Source: Pseudomonadota bacterium | GTDB taxonomy: Bacteria; Pseudomonadota; Gammaproteobacteria; Acidiferrobacterales; UBA6901 | NCBI GenBank assembly: GCA_021783175.1 | Contig: JAJXUF010000192.1 | Coordinates: 1-5,575, forward strand | Length of the DNA stretch: 5,575 nucleotides | Direction: 5' to 3' | Shown: piece after piece, positions 1 to 5,575 of the stretch | Position numbering within the stretch: the first letter of the stretch is position 1 | Layout: every line of letters begins with the position of its first letter | The notes under the pieces: generated by a model | What the model was told of the DNA's origin: nothing | Databases searched by the model: none | Seen by the model: only the letters and a program-made list of their open reading frames with translations | Program-made: the position numbers and the translations under genes

Positions 1-30
1 GGAGCCGAGGTACCCAGCTCAAGATCGGAG

Positions 31-60
31 AAAAAAACATGCGCCGCATGGGCGCTTATG
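31..60 (-). terminator. Rho-independent terminator after the MFS gene
   Basis: Read on the minus strand, GCGCC-CATGC-GGCGC forms a perfect 5-bp GC stem (41-55). CAT/ATG can add three outer pairs across a 2-nt AA bulge (38-60), and seven T follow (31-37). It starts about 56 bases past the transporter stop codon and points the right way to end the leftward transcript. The stem is short, but the GC stem plus T7 arrangement is classical. Nothing else was recognised in bases 1-116. Confidence 0.65.
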
Positions 61-116
61 TTAGCCCGACTGCGGCTTTTCATATACGGCCGGCGAAAGA
101 AAAATCTCGCCCAGTT

Positions 117-1256
117 TCAGTCCGTGTGCTTGGCTGGCAACAGAATCAACGCCACCAGAAATGCTGCTCCGGCGGCGAACGCGGCGATGGCAAAGGTGGC
201 GCTTGGGCCAAGCGTTCCCCAAGTCTGTCCGCTGTAGAAGCTGCCCACAGCACCGCCCAGTCCGAAACTGGCGCTGCCGTAGATGGCTTGCCCGCGGTGC
301 TGGTGATGTCCGGTAAAAAAACGGTAGACAAGCTGTATGGCAGTAGCGTGAAAGGCACCAAAAGTCGCGGCGTGCAGGGTCTGGGCCAACACCAGTACCG
401 CAAGATGGCCCGGGAAATACCCAATCAGCAACCAGCGCACAGCCGCCAGCAGAAAGCTCGCGAGCAACACAGGGCGAAGGGGCACCTGCGTCAGAAGTCT
501 GCGCATGGCAAAAAACACTCCAACCTCGCAAAGCACTGCGAACGCCCAAAGCAGTCCGATCAACCCCTTCGAGTAGCCATACCCGGTCAAATAGATCGAG
601 TAAAAGGTGTAATAAGGACCGTGGCTCACCTGCATCAGAAAACAGGCGAGCAGAAACGCGAACACCTCGCGCCGCATTATTACCTTGCGCAAAGGACCTG
701 GACGCTCGAGCCGGCCGCGCACTTCGGCATCCGGCAGCATCAGGCTGGCCAGCCATATTCCTGTCATGAACAGCACCAGGGCCGGCAGAACAGCATGCGA
801 ACCGGCATGGTCGATGATCAGTCCGAGCGTCAGTACGCTCAGAATGTACCCTATCGATCCCCAGAGTCTGACTCGTCCGTAGGCCCCGGGATCGGCACGC
901 AGATGGTTCATGGTGGCCACTTCAAGCACCGGCAGGGATGCATTCCAGAAGAAGCTAAACACAAACATGACAACTGCTAGCCACCAGAAACGGTTGTCGA
1001 GAAAAACGCCGAGGAAAGTGACGAGTGTGAGAAACGCCGCAAGACGCACAGCTGCCATACGACTTTCGCGATGATCGGCCAACCAGGCCCACACCACGGG
1101 CGCGATGATGCGCGAGATCATCAATAGCGCCATGAGGCCGCCGATGTCACGTGGCCCGTAACCCAGCGAGCGCAGATACAGCCCCCAGTACGGAACCAGG
1201 ACACCCAGCGTGGCGAAGTAGAAAAGATAAAATCCCGAGAGGCGCCAATACGGCAT
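117..1256 (-). CDS. MFS transporter, HcaT-like (phenylpropionate permease type)
   Basis: Inner-membrane major facilitator of 379 residues, with hydrophobic segments throughout that fit 12 helices. It begins directly with a membrane segment (MPYWRLSGFYLFYFATLGVL), as this subfamily does, which supports the ATG at 1256. Visible hallmarks are a motif-A-like loop DHRESR after helix 2 (residues 61-66), YGRVRLWGSIGYI (126-138), HGPYYTFYSIYL (212-223) and HAATFGAFHATAIQLV (295-310). The second and third resemble E. coli HcaT and the MFS_1_like family, whose members are predicted proton symporters. The substrate cannot be read from the sequence; 3-phenylpropionate is only the name-giving case. The gene starts 86 bases after aroC on the same strand with no terminator between, so the two may be co-transcribed. 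That might hint at an aromatic or shikimate-related substrate, but this is inference. No clear Shine-Dalgarno precedes the ATG. Confidence 0.88.
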   Translation of the reverse strand: MPYWRLSGFYLFYFATLGVLVPYWGLYLRSLGYGPRDIGGLMALLMISRIIAPVVWAWLADHRESRMAAVRLAAFLTLVTFLGVFLDNRFWWLAVVMFVFSFFWNASLPVLEVATMNHLRADPGAYGRVRLWGSIGYILSVLTLGLIIDHAGSHAVLPALVLFMTGIWLASLMLPDAEVRGRLERPGPLRKVIMRREVFAFLLACFLMQVSHGPYYTFYSIYLTGYGYSKGLIGLLWAFAVLCEVGVFFAMRRLLTQVPLRPVLLASFLLAAVRWLLIGYFPGHLAVLVLAQTLHAATFGAFHATAIQLVYRFFTGHHQHRGQAIYGSASFGLGGAVGSFYSGQTWGTLGPSATFAIAAFAAGAAFLVALILLPAKHTD

Positions 1257-1342
1257 GGATGTTCTGATCAGGTAGGTACTGGTAGCGGGTTATCGATTCA
1301 ATCGGCCACCCGGCAGCGGTGCCGCATCCGGCGTAAGCTGTG

Positions 1343-2440
1343 TTACACGCTGCCGGGAATATCCGGTGTGCGCCGCACGACGTCGATGTTCTGGGCACGG
1401 TGTCGAAGGACATGATCCATGAGCACCAGTGCAAGCATGGCCTCGGCAATTGGCGTCGCGCGAATACCGACACAGGGGTCGTGACGGCCGGTGGTGATCA
1501 CTTCGACCGGATCGCCGTCGAGATTCACAGTCCGACCGGGAAGACGGATGCTTGAGGTCGGCTTGAGCGCAATACTCGCCACAATATCCTGGCCCGTGGA
1601 AATACCGCCGAGTATTCCGCCAGCATGATTGCTGAGAAACCCTTGCGGCGTGATCTCATCTCGATGCTCGGTACCTTTCTGTTCGACGCTGGCAAAGCCG
1701 GCGCCGATTTCAACGCCCTTGACCGCGTTGATGCCCATCAGGGCAGCCGCAATGTCGGAATCGAGGCGATCAAACACCGGTTCGCCGAGACCGATCGGCA
1801 CCTTGCTGGCAACCACATTAACCCGCGCACCGACGGAATTACCCTCCTTGCGCAACGCGTCCATATACGCCTCTAGCTCCGTCACCTTGTCCGGATCAGG
1901 ACAGAAGAACGGATTGCTGTCGACCACATTCCAGTCGCGGAACTCGATGTGCACGGGTCCCAGCTGAGCCAAATAACCGCGTACGCTCGTGCCGAAGCGC
2001 TCGCGCAAGTACTTTTTGGCGATAGCGCCGGCGGCGACGCGCATGGCAGTCTCGCGCGCCGAGGAGCGGCCGCCACCGCGATAGTCGCGGAAACCATATT
2101 TCTGCTGGTAGGTGTAGTCCGCATGTCCCGGACGAAACCGGTCCATGATCTTGGAATAGTCCTGGGAACGCTGATCGGTATTCTCGATCACCAGACCGAT
2201 GGGCGTGCCGGTGGTACGGCCCTCGAATACTCCCGAGACGATCTTTACCTGGTCGGCCTCGCGCCGCTGGGTTGTATGGCGCGACTGTCCGGGCTTGCGC
2301 CGATCCAGATCGTGCTGCAAATCAGCCTCGGCCAGCGCCATCCCGGGAGGACAGCCGTCCACTATGCAGAGATAAGCCGGCCCGTGGCTTTCGCCACAGC
2401 TGGTTACGGTGAACAATTTGCCGAAGCTATTACCTGACAT
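1343..2440 (-). CDS. aroC: Chorismate synthase
   Basis: Cytoplasmic enzyme of the last shikimate step: it removes phosphate from 5-enolpyruvylshikimate-3-phosphate to give chorismate, the branch point to Phe, Tyr, Trp, folate and quinones, using reduced FMN as cofactor. The 365 residues compare with about 361 in E. coli and the protein is full length. Motifs in order are GESHG (residues 16-20, conserved His19), [18 protein letters not shown] (44-61), RPGHADYT (103-110, conserved His106), [20 protein letters not shown] (120-139), [11 protein letters not shown] (271-281), LKPTSSI (292-298) and [18 protein letters not shown] (318-335, conserved Asp321). The start [13 protein letters not shown] matches the family N-terminus, so the ATG at 2440 is secure despite no obvious Shine-Dalgarno. 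The stop is TAA. A small gene ends 48 bases upstream and the MFS gene starts 86 bases downstream, both on the same strand. Confidence 0.98.
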   Translation of the reverse strand: MSGNSFGKLFTVTSCGESHGPAYLCIVDGCPPGMALAEADLQHDLDRRKPGQSRHTTQRREADQVKIVSGVFEGRTTGTPIGLVIENTDQRSQDYSKIMDRFRPGHADYTYQQKYGFRDYRGGGRSSARETAMRVAAGAIAKKYLRERFGTSVRGYLAQLGPVHIEFRDWNVVDSNPFFCPDPDKVTELEAYMDALRKEGNSVGARVNVVASKVPIGLGEPVFDRLDSDIAAALMGINAVKGVEIGAGFASVEQKGTEHRDEITPQGFLSNHAGGILGGISTGQDIVASIALKPTSSIRLPGRTVNLDGDPVEVITTGRHDPCVGIRATPIAEAMLALVLMDHVLRHRAQNIDVVRRTPDIPGSV

Positions 2441-2451
2441 GGCGGCATCGT

Positions 2452-2489
2452 ACCGGATTTGCGCCGGTGCGGACAGAGCAACCGTTGCT
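2452..2489 (-). repeat. Two dyads in the aroC leader
   Basis: The short gap before aroC carries two inverted repeats. One is a 13-bp palindrome, AGCAACCGTTGCT (2477-2489, 6+1+6), which touches the stop codon of the upstream small gene. The other is ACCGG-N7-CCGGT (2452-2468), whose edge lies about 11 bases before the aroC ATG. The first has the shape of a dimeric operator. The second could fold in RNA next to the ribosome site. Both are short enough to occur by chance, so a regulatory role is only a possibility. Confidence 0.25.
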
Positions 2490-2797
2490 TAGAATCCCGC
2501 TTTGTGCGTGGCGTTCAGCGTTTCGATCAGCGCATGAAAAGGAATGCGACTTTTCCACTGGCGCACCAGCGGCATGATCGCCAGGTCCTCGCCTTTACCA
2601 TAGACATGGGAACCATCAGCCACTTCGCCATGGAGCTGTCGCAGTGCAGCCGCCAGCTGCTGGTAGATCGGGATTTGTGAGGCAAATTCCTGTATCCCAT
2701 CGCCCTCTTCCTCGGCACAGCGCAGCAGATCCTCGACCTCGAATTGCGCCTGCTCGATGAGATTCAGATATTCTTCAGGGGTCTGTGCCTACTGCAT
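2489..2797 (-). pseudogene. Small conserved-looking protein with amber codon 3
   Basis: One minus-strand frame starts ATG CAG TAG (2797-2789) and is then open for 99 sense codons to TAA. The stretch reads as a sensible acidic soluble protein: AQTPEEYLNLIEQAQFEVED at residues 4-23, a Glu-rich helix-like part to about 32, IPIYQQLAAALRQLHGEVAD (42-61), YGKGEDL (66-72), MPLVRQWKSRIPFHALIETL (75-94) and a THKAGF end. There are no membrane segments, signal peptide or cysteine motif; Cys27 is the only cysteine. Codon choice looks coding, with few rare codons. No ATG, GTG or TTG follows the amber codon until GTG at codon 59, so a normal start would give only a fragment. One base change (CAG to TAG) in MQQAQTPEEY would explain it. 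Other options are readthrough, a non-standard CTG start at codon 11, or a sequence error. The family is not recognised with confidence. It lies 89 bases after the MipA-like gene and 48 before aroC. Confidence 0.6.
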
Positions 2798-2886
2798 GGT
2801 GACTCGCGCGAAACGGGGATGATGGAGGAAGTGTAACGACAGGGCGCAGCGAAATCTACGGGCGGCAAACGGCGACCTCGACCCGG

Positions 2887-3852
2887 TTATGGTTGTCCGT
2901 CCACCATGGTGCTCGAGTGCGCAAACACCCACGCCACGCCAAATCCGGCCATGACTGAATTGTGCGTGCGCACCAGCGGGCTGTCCTCAAATACGGCACC
3001 GGAAATATTATCGTAACGCACGAATGCACCCACCCATGTGTTTTTGAAGCGCTTGCTCAAGGCAACGGCGAAACGCATACCACCATAGCCGGCACGCGCT
3101 TCGTAAGCCGGTCGCGTCGCTGTGGCATAGGCCGGATCGACGCTGTAGTAGTAGTCGTTTTGCTGGTCGGTGGCAAACACCGGACCCAGCGCCGCCCCGA
3201 AATTCCAGCGCACCGCCCCTATTCTCAGTCGCTTGTCGTAGTTGATGTTCGGATTAAAGGTCCAGCCGATATAACGCGTATGGTGCAGATCTGTCGCAAT
3301 CACCGCACGCGCCGGCAGACGAAAGGTCCAGGTGGGCTCGCCATCGCATACCGGGTCCAGACAGACTTCCAGCAGCGGGCCTACTTCGATCGTGGGATAT
3401 AGATCCGGCATTCCCGCGCGCGCGTCGTTCTGGCTGCTTTTTACCGGGACACCGGCGTTCACACTGAAGTCGATACGCAGCCGATCGCTTTTCAGCACCT
3501 TTCCCATTACGCCATGTCGGTCTATGGTAAGCACCTTGCCGCGGTATATCAGGTAGGGCAATGGCAATATATAGGTGCGCTGTTGGTCCGACCCACGGTA
3601 ATCGGGGATGCTCAAGGGAGCAACACCGAAACCGAGTTCCCACAACGGAAGCTGCGCCGCTCGCGCCGCACCAGCCGTCATCGCCAGCAGCGAACAGGCG
3701 AGCACCGCCTGGCGACGCAACGAGCGTTGCTTGGCGGTGCGTCGGCCAGCAGGGAAAATCAGGGCCAGATCCAAGTGCCTAAGGCCTGTCACAAGCGCAA
3801 GACGCGCGACCCGCAACGTGCTGCTGCGTCCGATCCGTCGCCGGGACAGCAA
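2887..3852 (-). CDS. MipA/OmpV family outer-membrane protein
   Basis: Predicted outer-membrane beta-barrel of the MipA/OmpV family. Founding members are a scaffold reported to bind the murein enzymes MltA and PBP1B in E. coli and the Vibrio protein OmpV; the role of this copy is not evident. Coordinates give the longest open frame (321 codons, starting TTG). Family-like stretches are IPDYRGSDQQRTYILPLPYL (residues 82-101), DYYYSVDPAYATATRPAY (233-250) and VRYDNISGAVFEDSPLV (278-294). The alternating barrel pattern ends at AWVFAHS, followed by a short polar tail. Cys164 and Cys169 (CLDPVC) could pair in the periplasm. A signal peptide, LRRQAVLACSLLAMTAGAARA, spans residues 45-65 with cleavage likely after ARA. 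The only nearby ATG (codon 58, 3681) lies inside it, so a non-ATG start is needed. TTG at codon 45 (3720) would give a neat 21-residue signal and a 277-residue protein, closer to family length. I prefer 3720, though no clear Shine-Dalgarno decides it. Confidence 0.85.
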   Translation of the reverse strand: MLSRRRIGRSSTLRVARLALVTGLRHLDLALIFPAGRRTAKQRSLRRQAVLACSLLAMTAGAARAAQLPLWELGFGVAPLSIPDYRGSDQQRTYILPLPYLIYRGKVLTIDRHGVMGKVLKSDRLRIDFSVNAGVPVKSSQNDARAGMPDLYPTIEVGPLLEVCLDPVCDGEPTWTFRLPARAVIATDLHHTRYIGWTFNPNINYDKRLRIGAVRWNFGAALGPVFATDQQNDYYYSVDPAYATATRPAYEARAGYGGMRFAVALSKRFKNTWVGAFVRYDNISGAVFEDSPLVRTHNSVMAGFGVAWVFAHSSTMVDGQP

Positions 3853-3864
3853 TTACAAGCTGTC
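3845..3864. repeat. Inverted repeat GACAGC-N8-GCTGTC
   Basis: Perfect 6-bp arms separated by eight AT-rich bases, lying at the left end of the divergent spacer and overlapping the most upstream possible TTG start of the MipA-like gene. If that gene really starts at 3720, the dyad falls in its leader or promoter, where a dimeric regulator could bind. A repeat of this size can easily arise by chance, so the role is unproven. Confidence 0.22.
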
Positions 3865-3923
3865 TTGATTTAGAATCCCCTATCACGTCGAAACGATGCA
3901 CGAGCTCTATTCCTTCACGAATT

Positions 3924-3932
3924 TATTATAGT
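3924..3932 (+). promoter_or_regulatory. Possible -10 region in the divergent spacer
   Basis: TATTATAGT sits in a distinct AT-rich patch (about 3918-3936) within GC-rich DNA and offers two overlapping -10-like hexamers, TATTAT and TATAGT. No good TTGACA-like -35 box lies 16-18 bases upstream, so this would be a weak or activator-dependent promoter. It would serve the plus-strand metallopeptidase and ATP-grasp genes, or a short RNA ending at the hairpin near 4030. A similar ATTATAGT at 4045-4052 is an alternative -10 nearer the gene. Confidence 0.3.
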
Positions 3933-4010
3933 ATGACTGTCGTGGGCGCGACATTTAACCACATCCGCGCAAAGATGCGCAGCGCGCCTGCATGTCGAGA
4001 CCGGCCCGCC

Positions 4011-4034
4011 GACGCCGGGGCAGGCGTCTTTTCT
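4011..4034 (+). terminator. Hairpin plus TTTTCT: terminator or leader attenuator
   Basis: GACGCC (4011-4016), loop GGGGCA and GGCGTC (4023-4028) form a perfect 6-bp stem, followed at once by TTTTCT on the plus strand. It lies about 72 bases before the metallopeptidase start and about 80 bases after the AT-rich promoter-like patch. No gene ends here, so it would stop either a short independent RNA or a fraction of transcripts entering the downstream genes. The T run is short, so termination may be partial. Confidence 0.45.
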
Positions 4035-4105
4035 CCCGGATTGGATTATAGTTATTCGCAGGTATCCATAACCAGCCGGCGATCCATGCCCAGACAACCA
4101 CAACA

Positions 4106-5242
4106 ATGCTCAGGCGGTCCGGGCACCGCCCCCTGCCCTTGAGCCGGCCCGGGAATCCAAGTCAGAAATCCGGCTCCCGCCGGAAGGGTGCGCGAAAAAA
4201 AAGCGGCACCAAGCCTGGAGCGCGCCGTGCAGCGGCGCATCGCTGGGCCACCTGGCCGGAAGATCGCCTGCTCGACACGCGGTTGTGCGACCTCGGGTTG
4301 GCCATCGAACGAAGTCCGGTGCGAGAGCCGCTTGCCACGTTGTACCGTGAACTCGATGAACGCGGTATTACGTTCCGCCCGCACTGCTGGCTGTCGGACT
4401 GCTGGTTCTGTCCGGACGGCGTGACCGGATTCGCCATTCCTTTCTATCTGGCGCACCCGCGCCTGATGCGACTGGAAAAAGCACGCATGCTGGAAATAGA
4501 GGGCGGGACGCTCAAGGAATGCCTGCAGCTCATGCGCCATGAAACGGCGCATGCATTGGCCAACGCCTATCGGCTGCATCTCAAGCAGGCTTGGCGTCGA
4601 CGCTTCGGTCGCGGCAGTCGCTCCTATCCCGACAGTTACCTGCCGCGCCCGCACAGCCGCAACTACGTCATCCATCTTGAAGGCTGGTATGCGCAAAGTC
4701 ATCCGCACGAGGACTGGGCGGAGACGTTCGCGGTCTGGCTCGATTCCGGCTCGAATTGGCAGGAACGCTACCGCGAGTGGCCGGCGCTAAGGAAGCTCAA
4801 TTATGTCGACAGCCTCATGCAGGAAATTGCCGACCAGCGACCGCCAGTCCGTAGTCGCCGCCAGGTCGATTCCATCAGTACCTTGCGTCTTACCCTGCGT
4901 GAGTATTTTGAGCATAAACAGGCGCTGCTGCGCGAGGACTACCCGCGCTTTCACCGCCAGCAGCTGGAGCGCATTTTCCCTTCCGCCAAGGGGCGGAACA
5001 ACGAACGCGCTGCACACTTCATACGCCGCTGTCGCAAGGATGCACTGGAAACCGTGTCGCGCTGGACGGCCGCGTCGCGCTATCGCATCAGCCTGACGCT
5101 GGACGACATGGTTTTGCGCGCTGATGAACTTGATCTGCATGTTGGTGCCGACACCGATCGTACGCGACTGGCACTCGTGTCCGCCCTGATCATGCTATAC
5201 ATGGGCTCACTGCAGACCGGCAAATCGCGGCTTACCTTATGA
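4106..5242 (+). CDS. Putative zinc-binding metallopeptidase (HExxH)
   Basis: Predicted cytoplasmic zinc hydrolase of 378 residues; no signal peptide or membrane segment is visible. HETAH at residues 145-149 supplies two histidine ligands and catalytic Glu146. HPHEDWAETFAVWL (199-212) follows about 50 residues later and probably supplies the third, acidic ligand, as in gluzincin-type folds. Other stretches match my memory of proteins annotated only as putative zinc-binding metallopeptidase: DTRLCDLGLAIE (57-68), PDGVTGFAIPFYLAHPRLMR (103-122), LEGWYAQSHP (191-200) and a helical C-terminal part with LRLTLREYF (260-268). The substrate is unknown. Residues 1-45 are a basic Arg/Lys-rich stretch upstream of the recognisable domain and may be disordered or over-called. 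TTG at codon 12 is the only other visible start there, and no Shine-Dalgarno supports either. Cys94, Cys99 and Cys102 cluster ahead of PDG. The stop overlaps the ATP-grasp start by 4 bases, indicating joint translation. Confidence 0.85.
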   Translation: MLRRSGHRPLPLSRPGNPSQKSGSRRKGARKKSGTKPGARRAAAHRWATWPEDRLLDTRLCDLGLAIERSPVREPLATLYRELDERGITFRPHCWLSDCWFCPDGVTGFAIPFYLAHPRLMRLEKARMLEIEGGTLKECLQLMRHETAHALANAYRLHLKQAWRRRFGRGSRSYPDSYLPRPHSRNYVIHLEGWYAQSHPHEDWAETFAVWLDSGSNWQERYREWPALRKLNYVDSLMQEIADQRPPVRSRRQVDSISTLRLTLREYFEHKQALLREDYPRFHRQQLERIFPSAKGRNNERAAHFIRRCRKDALETVSRWTAASRYRISLTLDDMVLRADELDLHVGADTDRTRLALVSALIMLYMGSLQTGKSRLTL

Positions 5243-5575
5243 GAAAGCTGCGCGTCATGATGCTGGTGCACTACACGCTCGTTCCACCGGACGATCTGCA
5301 CGCCAAAGACGATCCGCGCATGGCGAAATTCCGCACAGAATACGACGTCAAGACCGCGCTGATTAAACTCGGACACGAAGTCCGCGTCGTCGGTGTATAC
5401 GATGACCTCGCGCCGATCCGTTCTACGATCGAACAATGGAAACCGCATATCGCATTCAACCTGCTCGAGGAATTCGCCGGCATTGCGGCTTTCGACTACT
5501 ACGTAGTCAGCTTCCTGGAAATGATGAAGCTGCCCTACACCGGTTGCAATCCGCGCGGTTTGCTGCTGGCACGCG
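5239..5575 (+). CDS. D-Ala-D-Ala-ligase-like ATP-grasp protein, 3' end cut
   Basis: The first 112 codons are in the window and the frame is still open at its end. The N-terminal alpha/beta (pre-ATP-grasp) domain is visible: strand RKLRVMMLVHYTLVPP (residues 2-17), EYDVKTALIKLGHEVRVVGV (34-53), DLAPIRSTIEQWKPHIAFNL (56-75), then LLEEFAG (75-81). PYTGCNPRGLLLAR (99-112) corresponds to the YTG region of Ddl-type ligases just before the conserved lysine that holds ATP. Such enzymes join a carboxylate to an amine via an acyl phosphate. True Ddl makes D-Ala-D-Ala, but the opening sequence differs from housekeeping Ddl and resembles Ddl-annotated ATP-grasp proteins of unknown substrate, so ddl should not be assigned. 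The ATG lies inside the metallopeptidase stop (ATGA), has no Shine-Dalgarno, and probably relies on translational coupling. The catalytic half is outside the window and unseen. Confidence 0.85.
   Translation, partial: MRKLRVMMLVHYTLVPPDDLHAKDDPRMAKFRTEYDVKTALIKLGHEVRVVGVYDDLAPIRSTIEQWKPHIAFNLLEEFAGIAAFDYYVVSFLEMMKLPYTGCNPRGLLLAR

Noticed and set aside
62..82. Plus-strand AGCC...GGCT followed by TTTT as a possible second terminator
   Set aside because: Only a 4-bp stem with a 7-base loop, and no plus-strand gene is seen to end here. The hairpin at 38-60 with T7 on the minus strand is much better.
39..980. Long plus-strand open frame (313 codons) antisense to the MFS gene
   Set aside because: Its composition is shadow-like (rich in Gln, His, Arg, Ser), with no domain pattern, while the opposite strand encodes a clear 12-helix transporter. 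It is explained by the codon bias of the real gene.
1949..2437. Plus-strand open frame (162 codons) antisense to aroC
   Set aside because: AroC on the other strand is certain across this stretch, and the antisense product has no family-like features.
2527..2718. Minus-strand 63-codon frame starting with ATG inside the small gene
   Set aside because: It is a +1-shifted shadow of the 2489-2797 frame; its sequence is Arg/Ser/Trp-rich and not protein-like, while the longer frame reads sensibly over 99 codons.
2489..3879. Direct 10-base repeat TTAGAATCCC at 2489-2498 and 3870-3879
   Set aside because: Too short to indicate a mobile element or attachment site, with no flanking duplication or integrase; one copy is simply the stop codon region of the small gene.
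3933..4142. Plus-strand 69-codon frame in the divergent spacer
   Set aside because: No Shine-Dalgarno and no recognisable pattern, and it runs through the terminator-like hairpin and into the metallopeptidase in another frame. More likely leader or untranslated sequence.
4052..4708. Minus-strand open frame (218 codons) antisense to the metallopeptidase
   Set aside because: No recognisable motif, and it lies opposite the HETAH-encoding frame; a shadow of GC-rich coding DNA.
1..5575. tRNA, rRNA, CRISPR array, insertion sequence or phage genes
   Set aside because: No cloverleaf-like segment, regularly spaced repeats, transposase or terminal inverted repeats were found on reading both strands; the gene content looks chromosomal.

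Overview
The window looks like chromosomal DNA from a moderately GC-rich gammaproteobacterium. The main evidence is the chorismate synthase, which follows the enterobacterial AroC sequence almost motif for motif. The genus cannot be read from the sequence.

Left and middle (about 31-3852, minus strand). Four genes run right to left with gaps of about 50-90 bases: a MipA/OmpV-type outer-membrane protein, a small protein of about 100 codons with an amber codon at its third position, chorismate synthase (aroC), and a 12-helix MFS transporter of the HcaT-like (phenylpropionate permease) type. A GC-rich hairpin followed by seven T lies just past the transporter and probably ends the transcript. No U-tract terminator was seen between the four genes, so they could be co-transcribed, but they have no obvious common function.

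Divergent spacer (about 3853-4105). It holds an AT-rich promoter-like patch and, about 80 bases downstream, a perfect 6-bp hairpin followed by TTTT. This could be a small RNA or a leader attenuator in front of the plus-strand genes.

Right (4106 to the window end, plus strand). A putative zinc metallopeptidase (HETAH, then HEDWAETFAVWL) overlaps by 4 bases (ATGA) the start of a D-Ala-D-Ala-ligase-like ATP-grasp enzyme, which the window edge cuts. A hydrolase and a peptide or amide ligase made from one coupled message suggests a pathway that makes or remodels an unidentified peptide-like product. This is the most interesting part of the window and its function is unknown. The second most interesting is the amber-interrupted small gene, which start-codon-based gene finding would miss.
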